Shown here in pieces: positions 26,586 through 34,914 of a stretch of DNA of 46,185 bases. Position 1 is the stretch's first letter; every line of letters starts with the position of its first letter. Source of the DNA: a virus; IMG/VR virus record IMGVR_UViG_3300044547_000416, positions 1 to 46,185 of that record. The stretch is one strand, 5' to 3'. Made by a program: the position numbers and the translations under genes. The notes beneath the pieces are model-generated. The model did not search any database. It had not been told where the DNA came from and saw only the letters and a list, made by a program, of their open reading frames with translations.

Positions 26586-29500
26586 ATGGCAAGAATTAAA
26601 AAATACTCCCCAACGATTGACCCGCATTTAAAATACTATGAAACTTTTTTAGTAGATACGGCACCCAATTCAAGATACTTTAAAATTACAGAGTTTAAAG
26701 ATACTTTTACTGGCGGTAAAAATGGATTTTTAATTGAAGGTTCTCCTCAACTTTTGGAGTCTACGGAAATTAAGATTGAAATTTTAGATGTTGAAGGAAA
26801 TCCAATTTATTTTGAACCAGGTAATGGTATACCTGAATACTATGAAGGTAATTCTAAAGTTATAGCAGTTTATGTTTATGAGGACACTCCAATAGGAACA
26901 GCTGATATTACTATATTGGGAGAATTGAAACAATACTATGATGGGGTTCAGCTAAAAGATATACCCGATGAATGGAAAGGTATTTATAATGTAAAATGGC
27001 AGAGAGATTTTAAAGTAAACAAATTACTTTCAAATGAAGAAAAAGTAAGATTTTATAAAAGACCTACCATTACTATTACTGAAATTGTTAAACCTTTATT
27101 TACAACAATTTTACAACCAACTGTATTAAATGGGTTTGTTAAAGGAACTGCAATAGCACCACCATTAGAGACGTATTTAAAAGATTGGACATTACCAACA
27201 TACTATAAACTAACGGCTGAAAATGATGGATATAACCCTTCTGTATTTTTTACAGGTTCTATGGTAGGTACAAAATTAAATTTTAGTCATCAAGTTTATG
27301 ATGATATTAAAAACTTTAATCTTCCATACACTGACCCAACATACGCTGCTGTAAATAGTTATTCACCCACTGTAGTAGAAGTATTAAACTCTACTGAAAT
27401 ATTAGTAACCCAACCATTTACGATAAATAATAAATTTGGAAATCCTCTTGTATATCCACTTCCATTGCTTTTTCCAAAAAACCCTGTACCTTATGATTAT
27501 GATGGTGATGGTATTAATGATTTAATTGGATTTACTCAACAAGCTAATGGTGCACCATTTACCGCATCTTTTATTGATACTAAAAATATTATTAATATAG
27601 CAAGTGCACTAACTGGTTCATTTGCAAAAATAGATATAAGAGAATTAACGACATTTACAGGTGATGTAGCTAGAGTTAGGATATTTAGAAAATCTCAATC
27701 AGATGTAGGAAATTACGAATTTACTCAAGAGGTTTTATTGGAATCAAATGAACTATTAGTAGATTATACTGTAGAAACAAAAAACCAAGAAAATTATGGT
27801 ATATTTACAGAACCAATTATAACTGAGTATTGGGATGCATCGGCTGGATTAACTACAACATTCAATCAAGATTATTTATACGCTTCCGTAGAATTAGATG
27901 CTGGTTCTGTACCTAAATATTTTAGTACAAAGGATACATTTACTTTAAGTGAAGGTAAGGAATATGCTTTAAGTTTTAATATTAGAAAAAACGGAATAGA
28001 TGATACAAGTTATTTAAGAGCATTTTTAAGTGGTTCAAAACAAGTAACAACAAATGGAGTAACAAAAACAATACAAATTGAGCAAGATTTTGCAAAAATA
28101 TATGCTGACCCGATTGTGTTAGAAAAAACCACATCTACCAATAATATAAAAGTACAACAAATAGATAATGCAAAACTTTATTTTGAAGTAAGAGGAAATA
28201 ATTGGTATATAGCAAATGTAAGTTTAGTTGCTGCACAAGAAACATCATTTTCTCCTGATGAAATAACATTTATACAATCAGTACCAAGAACATTAACAGC
28301 AGAAACTTTTGATTATCGTTTTGAATTTTATGATATAAATAATAACTACATACCTGTAAAAGTTGAAACTCAAAAACTTTTTACTGGTGGTAATTTACAA
28401 GCAATTAAAAAGGGTATTTTCTTTAATCCAAAAATTTTAACATTTACATTTGATTCTGCATCAAAACCAGTACCACCAACTACACAATCATTTAATGTAG
28501 AAAAGTTTTTAATTACCGGTTCTATAACTTATACATCTCAATCTTTTGATTTTAATGGTAATTTATTATCTGGATTAGATTATCTTACTGCTGAAGGAAT
28601 GCCTGGTTTATTGGATTTGTTTGACTCAGGTTCGGCATCTGATATAGATAATCCATCTATGACAGTAAATCATTTTACAGGTTCTAATCCAGATAAAACA
28701 GTCCAACTTATTAAAATTACAGGAACAACTGAAGGTTATTCAGATACAGTTACCTATGTTAGAATATTAGACGGATTTGGTGGTGTGAATCATTTGATTA
28801 GACCTTATAGAGGAACACAAATTAGAAACAGTAGTACTCAAAGTTTAGAAGTACAAGCAATTAGAATCGATGGTATAAATGATATAGAATTAAGTGCAGC
28901 ATCAAGACCTGATAAAAAATGGAATTTAATTCAACTGCATGTACTGAGCGGTTCACAACCTTATCAAAAATTTATTAATTTAGAGAAAGCAAATAGTAGC
29001 GGGTTTGTACAAGGATTAAGTGTTGGTGAATTGGGTAGTAAGGAATTAAACTTTAATGCCGTATTTAATCGTGATTCTATCAATAAAAGAATAACGGTAT
29101 ATATGATTGATTCTGCATCAGCAGCATACGATTGGGCATATAATACATCTGGTTCTGTTTTAGCATCTCAAATATTAGAAGATTTGCAAGATGGATTGGA
29201 TAGTGGTATAGTTAAATTTAATGCAGATACATTTAATATTGATTTTAGAAATAGTCTATTGTTTGCACCACCATCAGCATCAGCAACTGCATCATTCTAT
29301 ATAAGGGGTTCGAATACCCAAACAGTAACTGCATCTTTCCAAGTATTTCCATCTATGTCAATTAATGATTGGTATGAGCCTGAGTATTGGATATATTATA
29401 CTACTCAAAGTGTGGATAGTACGATATCAGTAACAGCTATTGATGAGAAAAAAAATGTTGTTAATGCTGGGGCAATCGGTTCGTATATAGGAGCTAATAA

Positions 29501-32500
29501 TAAACAAAGTAAAAATTTAACATTAACATTTACATATACTGAACCATATACTAATGCAACTGCAAATATAGATAAAACATTTACTATTGTACAAAGTGGT
29601 AAGCCTGGAGATGAAACTATAATATTTGAAGTAACCCCTTCCAATGTAATATTAAATGCAAATTCAAAAGGAACTGTATTAGATTATAAGCCATCCATTA
29701 CGGATATTAAATTAAAGCAGGGGTCTAGGTATCTATTGTTTACAGCTAGTGCTGGAAATCCTGGTAAAGGAAACGACGGTACATTCCATATAGCTCAAAA
29801 CCAAATAACATCAATAAACATAAATTCTGGTAGTGTTTACTTTAATCCATCATATACATCATCTTTAAGTGCTAGTGCAGCATCTAATTTTGTTCAATTA
29901 AGTGGTAGTATTACATATCCACTAATCATACATCCTTATTACACATCATCAATTTATACGGCAAGTGTTGTACAGCAATTTACAAAGGCTGTAGACGGAG
30001 CGCCACCAATTCAGGTAATAATAAATCCTGCAAATGTTAATTTAGGAGCAGACCAAATTGGTATTGTTAAAGATTATAATCAAGCAAATACAATAATCAA
30101 ATTAAAAGAAGGAACTGATTATTTAGTATATACAAATACTCAACAACCTGGTACTTTTAGAACATCATCGGTTACGCAAACAAATATTAGTGTATCCACA
30201 TTAACAGCAGACCCATCGGATACAACAAATTTAATTGTAAGTGGATATAGTGCTATGAATTCTAATAGTGCTAGTATTCAATATAATTTTGATGTATATC
30301 CATATTCACTTTTACCTGGTCATAGAACTGGTTCAATTGCAGTTAGTGGTTCTCAGTATTTTACAAGAACAAAAGATGGACAAACCGCAAGGAGTGTAAC
30401 TCTAACAGCAAATTCTTTAGTAATAAGTTTTGATGGAGATTCTTCAAATCCTGATCCCGGTACTATTACATTAACAGCAAAATCATTTGGAGTAACTGGT
30501 TCGGCATACTATCAATTTTTTAAAGATGGAATTTCATTAGGTGCACCGCTTACCGGCACTACAAAAAATTTAAATTCATCATATCTTCCTATTGCTAATG
30601 CTAAGTCTGTATATAAAGTTGAATTAAGAGATGGTTCTGCCACATTACCTGTTGCAGCAACTGCCGAAATTACAATAGCTGGTGTTAAGGCTGGTGGTGA
30701 TGGTTATACTGTAACTTTAACAAATGAAAATACATCTATTGTATATAAAGTATCTGGTGCAACTACAACAACGGGAACTGGTACAAGTATATTAGCAAGT
30801 AAAGGTACAACCGCATTACAACATGTATCATCATTTAGTAATCAAACATATGATAATGATGGAACTTATATAGGTTCGCTGGGACAGTATAAAGTTACAA
30901 TAGATAGTAAATCTGGTTGGTTGGCTTTAGCTGGTAGTCTTGTATCTGGAAGTACTGTACCAACTGTTTCAAATGTGGCAGTTCTTGGAGACCTATCAGG
31001 ATATACAAGTCCTAATTTATACCCTACCGCAAATATAGTTTTTAAAGTAGATGTAGAGGATGGCAGGGCAGTGTATTATAAAACAGAATCAATAGCAGTT
31101 CAATACGAAGGAAACACTGGACCTGGTATAGTAATGAGAGGGGTTTATAAAAATACAATTAACTATATTGGTAGTGTAGAGACAACAAACTATCGTAGAG
31201 ATGCAGTAATATATCCAGACCCAACAACGGTGCCTGGTGGTACAGTAACTTATTATGCAGCTGTTAGTGGTAGTGGACCTGGATTGGCAACTGGAGCTCA
31301 TGCACCAACCGCAGGTGGTAATAATGATTGGTGGCAACTTTTGGGAGACCAAGAATTTTTTGTATCTGCAAAGATTGCAATATTTGATGAATCATATGTT
31401 AAGAATACATTAAACGTTGGTACTTACGCCGATACATCTGAATTTGTAAATGTAATTATAGCTGGTGGTAGAACCGACCCATATATTGCAGTAGGACAAA
31501 GTGGAACATATGGAACGGCTGGAGGAGGATATTCTCCAAACAACCCAGCTATCATTGGATATGGTCAGAGTGGTATCTATATGGGAATATATGAAAATGG
31601 TTCTTTTGGTACAACTGGTAGATTTTCAATTGTAAATGAAGGAACTGCATCAACATCTGGATTATATTGGGATGGTAGTGTATTGACTATTAAAGGGGCT
31701 ATTAAGCAAACAGATGCTGGAGTAAATGAGCCAACATTAAAAGGAGTTTGGGCATTCGGTATTACTTACTATAATAATGATGTAGTTAGTTATGATGGAA
31801 AATCTTGGATATGTACATCTGCAACATCTCACTTTTCAACTAATAATACAAATAGTACAACTGGATATCCTGGCTCTGGTCCTTGGAGTACATATATTGA
31901 TAAAGGTGATACTGGAGCTGGTGTAGTATATAGAGGTCCATTCACAATAGGAACGGCATATAGTAGTAGTGCTGTTAGAAAAGATGTTGTACAAGGTATT
32001 GATGGAGCATACTATCTATCTAAATTAACATATATACCAACTGGCTCTGATTCAAGACCCGGAGTGGGGCAAACTGCACCAGCAGGTTCAACCGCTGGTA
32101 CATATTGGCAAACATTTGGAGCAACATTTAGTTCGGTAGCAACTGATATATTATTAGCACAAGAAGCTACAATAACAAGAGGATTAGTTATGGGTAGTGA
32201 TGTTGGTGGTATTGGTGTAATACGTTCTGTTGATGCATATTCTTTTACATCTGGTAGTGGGTTTTATATGGATAGAACTGGAATAGTTAGATTCGGAAAT
32301 CCCGTAGGTAATCAAATAAAATTTGATGGAATTGATTTCCAAATTACTGGTTCAATAAATGCAACGGATGGACAAATTGGAGATTGGGTTATTGATGAAA
32401 CTACAAGAGCATTAAGAGATAATGATTCTCAATTAATATTTGACCCAAATATTCCTGAAATACAATTTTATACTGGAAGTGGTGAAGGTAGAAGTAAAAA

Positions 32501-34145
32501 GGTAAGTATATCCCCACTAAAAGTATTATCGGATTCTGGCGGCGGTTCAAACACTGTAAATTTCACAGGTTCATATTCGCCAGCAAATCCATCAATAACA
32601 ACAAATGCAGGTGATGGGTCGCCCGTATATGTAACTAGTTATTCAACAAAAACATCGACTGGTGGTTCTTCATCAAATGGTACATTTACACCAGCTGACG
32701 CAGGTGATTATCAACTAACTATTGTTACTCCTAGTTTTGCAGTAGAAACCGGACCTGATACAATATCACATACTTCAACTCAACCAGACTTTGAAGCACC
32801 TTACGATGGATACATACATACCGGATATTCTAATGCACAACAAGCAGCTGCTTATTTATATATAGAAGCCGTAAAAGTTAGTGATAATAGTGTAGTTGGT
32901 AGTCACCTTATTGGAAGTTCTACTTCCGTTGGGGCAAAAAATGTAGCTGGCTATTGGATTGGATATTCTGGATATCTTTCTGTTACAGGCGATACATTAA
33001 TTATAGATGAATTTGGAAACGAAGTTTATGCTAGAGATATTATTAGTGGACAAAATATCACTGCATGGAATTGGAGTGATTCGTTTAGCACATATAAAGT
33101 AGAAAATGTAAGAAGTAGAACTATTGATAAAGTATTCAAAGTTTCTGCTGGCGGTAATGAAGTAAAAGTATCAGATTCGCATGGATTTTGGTTAGATGGT
33201 AACGAACAAATCAAAGCTAAAGATTTAATATCGGGTGTTAGTAAAATAAATATAAGAGATGGTAATACTATTAAATTAGTAATTGTAGATGATGTAGAAA
33301 TAATTGAGGGCGATGAAATGGTATATACATTCTCTGTACCTGATGTAAATAACTATATTTCAAATGGTATAATATCTCACAATCCAATTGGCATGACAAA
33401 CTGGGTAGAAGTACCTGAAAGTATCAACGCAGGGGGTTATGGTGGTGTGGGTGGTTATACTCAGACAATAAATATGTATATAAGTGAGGCAACTCCAGTA
33501 CAATTTAGATATAGATTTTTATATTACGCATATTCAGGAGTTCAAACTGATATAGGAGCATCTCCACTTTCTTATACCACTACCTATTATCCTTGGACAT
33601 TTGATACATGGGTTACTTCACCATCATTTGCTAGTTCTATTATAGTAAAAGCACCAACAAACTTTGTTGAAATTAATGCAGGTGGAATGCAAGTAGTATC
33701 GGATGAAAATAGATATGTTAAAATGGCAAGACAAGAAGTTGGAGTTGGAGTTTCCGATTTACTTAAAGTTTTGGGTGGAAATATTAAAACAGATACTATA
33801 TTACCAAATGTGGCAGATACAAGTACTATTGGTACAAATGCGAATCAATATGGACATGTGTATGCTAATAATTTTACTAATAATGCATCTTCAGTAAGTG
33901 CAAACGGATATACAAAATTAACAAATGGAATTATATTACAATGGGGATACCAAGCCTACACTACAACAGCAACACCTGTGGTATTTCCAATAACGTTCCC
34001 TACTGCTTGTACGTCTGTACATGTAACAACAAACAGACTTACTAATGGAGCAAATGGATATAATCATGCTGGTAGTTTAACAACAGCCGGATTTAGTGCA
34101 GTATTTGATGGAACAGGTGGATGGTGGTCGGCAATTGGATATTAA
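26586..34145 (+). CDS. Giant tail fibre / host-recognition protein with internal Hint (intein-like) domain (2519 aa)
   Basis: Residues 1-170 form an N-terminal domain that is probably the virion attachment end. D304-Y-D-G-D-G-I-N-D312 resembles a calcium-binding loop. Two related units of about 130 residues start near 1015 and 1145 (PSNVILNAN / PANVNLGAD), followed by Ig-like and other beta modules. At about 1720-1775 a W-x-Y-x-N-D-V-V-S-Y-x-G-K-S-W segment resembles chitin-binding modules (CBM5/12). A Hint domain lies at 2132-2266. The C-terminal 75 residues (NGYTKLTNGIILQWG ... WWSAIGY) are a typical fibre-tip domain. The protein should form the long receptor-binding fibre. A fibre-assembly chaperone gene follows 13 bases later. 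Confidence 0.85.
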   Translation: MARIKKYSPTIDPHLKYYETFLVDTAPNSRYFKITEFKDTFTGGKNGFLIEGSPQLLESTEIKIEILDVEGNPIYFEPGNGIPEYYEGNSKVIAVYVYEDTPIGTADITILGELKQYYDGVQLKDIPDEWKGIYNVKWQRDFKVNKLLSNEEKVRFYKRPTITITEIVKPLFTTILQPTVLNGFVKGTAIAPPLETYLKDWTLPTYYKLTAENDGYNPSVFFTGSMVGTKLNFSHQVYDDIKNFNLPYTDPTYAAVNSYSPTVVEVLNSTEILVTQPFTINNKFGNPLVYPLPLLFPKNPVPYDYDGDGINDLIGFTQQANGAPFTASFIDTKNIINIASALTGSFAKIDIRELTTFTGDVARVRIFRKSQSDVGNYEFTQEVLLESNELLVDYTVETKNQENYGIFTEPIITEYWDASAGLTTTFNQDYLYASVELDAGSVPKYFSTKDTFTLSEGKEYALSFNIRKNGIDDTSYLRAFLSGSKQVTTNGVTKTIQIEQDFAKIYADPIVLEKTTSTNNIKVQQIDNAKLYFEVRGNNWYIANVSLVAAQETSFSPDEITFIQSVPRTLTAETFDYRFEFYDINNNYIPVKVETQKLFTGGNLQAIKKGIFFNPKILTFTFDSASKPVPPTTQSFNVEKFLITGSITYTSQSFDFNGNLLSGLDYLTAEGMPGLLDLFDSGSASDIDNPSMTVNHFTGSNPDKTVQLIKITGTTEGYSDTVTYVRILDGFGGVNHLIRPYRGTQIRNSSTQSLEVQAIRIDGINDIELSAASRPDKKWNLIQLHVLSGSQPYQKFINLEKANSSGFVQGLSVGELGSKELNFNAVFNRDSINKRITVYMIDSASAAYDWAYNTSGSVLASQILEDLQDGLDSGIVKFNADTFNIDFRNSLLFAPPSASATASFYIRGSNTQTVTASFQVFPSMSINDWYEPEYWIYYTTQSVDSTISVTAIDEKKNVVNAGAIGSYIGANNKQSKNLTLTFTYTEPYTNATANIDKTFTIVQSGKPGDETIIFEVTPSNVILNANSKGTVLDYKPSITDIKLKQGSRYLLFTASAGNPGKGNDGTFHIAQNQITSININSGSVYFNPSYTSSLSASAASNFVQLSGSITYPLIIHPYYTSSIYTASVVQQFTKAVDGAPPIQVIINPANVNLGADQIGIVKDYNQANTIIKLKEGTDYLVYTNTQQPGTFRTSSVTQTNISVSTLTADPSDTTNLIVSGYSAMNSNSASIQYNFDVYPYSLLPGHRTGSIAVSGSQYFTRTKDGQTARSVTLTANSLVISFDGDSSNPDPGTITLTAKSFGVTGSAYYQFFKDGISLGAPLTGTTKNLNSSYLPIANAKSVYKVELRDGSATLPVAATAEITIAGVKAGGDGYTVTLTNENTSIVYKVSGATTTTGTGTSILASKGTTALQHVSSFSNQTYDNDGTYIGSLGQYKVTIDSKSGWLALAGSLVSGSTVPTVSNVAVLGDLSGYTSPNLYPTANIVFKVDVEDGRAVYYKTESIAVQYEGNTGPGIVMRGVYKNTINYIGSVETTNYRRDAVIYPDPTTVPGGTVTYYAAVSGSGPGLATGAHAPTAGGNNDWWQLLGDQEFFVSAKIAIFDESYVKNTLNVGTYADTSEFVNVIIAGGRTDPYIAVGQSGTYGTAGGGYSPNNPAIIGYGQSGIYMGIYENGSFGTTGRFSIVNEGTASTSGLYWDGSVLTIKGAIKQTDAGVNEPTLKGVWAFGITYYNNDVVSYDGKSWICTSATSHFSTNNTNSTTGYPGSGPWSTYIDKGDTGAGVVYRGPFTIGTAYSSSAVRKDVVQGIDGAYYLSKLTYIPTGSDSRPGVGQTAPAGSTAGTYWQTFGATFSSVATDILLAQEATITRGLVMGSDVGGIGVIRSVDAYSFTSGSGFYMDRTGIVRFGNPVGNQIKFDGIDFQITGSINATDGQIGDWVIDETTRALRDNDSQLIFDPNIPEIQFYTGSGEGRSKKVSISPLKVLSDSGGGSNTVNFTGSYSPANPSITTNAGDGSPVYVTSYSTKTSTGGSSSNGTFTPADAGDYQLTIVTPSFAVETGPDTISHTSTQPDFEAPYDGYIHTGYSNAQQAAAYLYIEAVKVSDNSVVGSHLIGSSTSVGAKNVAGYWIGYSGYLSVTGDTLIIDEFGNEVYARDIISGQNITAWNWSDSFSTYKVENVRSRTIDKVFKVSAGGNEVKVSDSHGFWLDGNEQIKAKDLISGVSKINIRDGNTIKLVIVDDVEIIEGDEMVYTFSVPDVNNYISNGIISHNPIGMTNWVEVPESINAGGYGGVGGYTQTINMYISEATPVQFRYRFLYYAYSGVQTDIGASPLSYTTTYYPWTFDTWVTSPSFASSIIVKAPTNFVEINAGGMQVVSDENRYVKMARQEVGVGVSDLLKVLGGNIKTDTILPNVADTSTIGTNANQYGHVYANNFTNNASSVSANGYTKLTNGIILQWGYQAYTTTATPVVFPITFPTACTSVHVTTNRLTNGANGYNHAGSLTTAGFSAVFDGTGGWWSAIGY
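32979..33383 (+). other. Hint / intein-like domain inside the tail fibre gene
   Basis: The 135-residue segment starts with S2132-V-T-G-D-T (intein block A, with Ser in place of Cys), contains V-S-D-S-H2199-G-F (block B His), and ends N-N-Y-I-S-N-G-I-I-S-H2265-N2266 (block G). The residue after it is Pro2267, not Cys, Ser or Thr. It has no homing endonuclease insert. By family knowledge Asn cyclisation can cut after N2266; splicing with Pro at +1 is not expected. This most resembles a bacterial intein-like domain causing self-cleavage. Confidence 0.8.
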
Positions 34146-34158
34146 AAAATAAAAATAT

Positions 34159-34530
34159 ATGATTTATTACGCAACATTTAATGAAACGGAAGACTATACT
34201 GGATTTTATACCAAAGAAATACATGGTGATAATATTCCAACCCCAAATGTAGAATTGACAGAAGCGCAATGGAAAGAAGCTATTACGGGTAGATATAAAT
34301 TAGTAGATGGAGTGCATACTCATAATCCATTCACACAGGAACAATTGGATGTCAAAGAACTATCAATAGCTAGGAGTAATAGAAACAATTTACTTAAAGA
34401 ATCCGATTGGACACAATTACCAAATAATCCACTAACCGCTGAAAAGCAAGAGGAATGGAATGTATATAGACAAAAATTAAGAGATATTCCAAAAACAATT
34501 CCATATATATTCCCAGAACCACCACTTTAA
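34159..34530 (+). CDS. Tail-fibre assembly chaperone-like protein
   Basis: The second half (residues about 75-115: RNNLLKESDWTQLPNNPLTAEKQEEWNVYRQKLRDIP) is the conserved signature of phage tail-fibre assembly chaperones (Phage_tail_APC type): R-x-x-L-L-x-x-S-D-W-T-Q, then W-x-x-Y-R-x-x-L-R-D. The first half (ITGRYKLVDG near 42-51) is a small beta domain. Such proteins fold or trimerise the fibre encoded just upstream and may stay bound to its tip. With the stop of the fibre 13 bases before its start, the two should be co-transcribed. Confidence 0.8.
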   Translation: MIYYATFNETEDYTGFYTKEIHGDNIPTPNVELTEAQWKEAITGRYKLVDGVHTHNPFTQEQLDVKELSIARSNRNNLLKESDWTQLPNNPLTAEKQEEWNVYRQKLRDIPKTIPYIFPEPPL

Positions 34531-34534
34531 TAAA

Positions 34535-34567
34535 TTTGTAACAAAAAGTAAAAACTATATATTTATA
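34535..34567 (+). promoter_or_regulatory. Promoter with both late-type box and a TTTG element
   Basis: ATATTTATA at 34559-34567 lies 16 bases before the ATG at 34584. Unlike the other late-type box whose -33 region I checked (1437), TTTG occurs at 34535-34538, 19 bases before TATATTTA (34558-34565), so the site looks intermediate between the two promoter classes. Confidence 0.5.
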
Positions 34568-34583
34568 TATATAAAACAATATT

Positions 34584-34868
34584 ATGGCACAAAAAACTGA
34601 AAAATTAGAGCAAGAAGTTCTAGAAAGTATAACTTCTTTACAAAACAAAGCGGCAGAACAAGTACATGTTTTGGGTGAATTTCACATTAGACTTAGAGAA
34701 TTGGAGGCTGAAAAGAAAAGAATGCAAGAATTTGTATCTACAATTGAAGCTGAATATGACAAGTTAGCTACTACTTTAAATGAAACTCTTAAGGGATTGG
34801 AAACTAAATATCCTAAAGGAGAAATTGATTTAAAAGAGGGAACTGTTATATTTGATGATGGTCAATAA
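34584..34868 (+). CDS. Coiled-coil protein A, paralogue of the gene at 38306
   Basis: A 94-residue protein that is one long charged helix (about 5-75) and a short beta end (GEIDLKEGTVIFDDG). It aligns over nearly its full length with the middle of the 131-residue protein at 38306: HIRLRELEAEKKRMQ with YIRRKEMEAEILRMA, and LETKYPKGEIDLKEGTVIF with IDDTYPQARINIADGTVQY. The function is unknown; a coiled-coil oligomer is likely. The pair brackets the two glycosylation genes. Confidence 0.7.
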   Translation: MAQKTEKLEQEVLESITSLQNKAAEQVHVLGEFHIRLRELEAEKKRMQEFVSTIEAEYDKLATTLNETLKGLETKYPKGEIDLKEGTVIFDDGQ

Positions 34869-34874
34869 AATAAA

Positions 34875-34906
34875 TTTGGCAATTTAAAAAAAGTTTCGTA
34901 TATTTG
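34875..34906 (+). promoter_or_regulatory. Host-type Bacteroidota promoter for the glycosylation genes
   Basis: TTTG at 34875-34878 and TATATTTG at 34899-34906, 20 bases apart, the same geometry as the primase promoter. The -7 element ends 8 bases before the ATG at 34915, leaving a very short leader. Confidence 0.8.
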
Positions 34907-34914
34907 TTACAACT

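Noticed and set aside
32979-33383. A functional splicing intein
   Set aside because: The residue after the terminal Asn is Pro, which cannot act as the splicing nucleophile; a self-cleaving Hint domain fits better.
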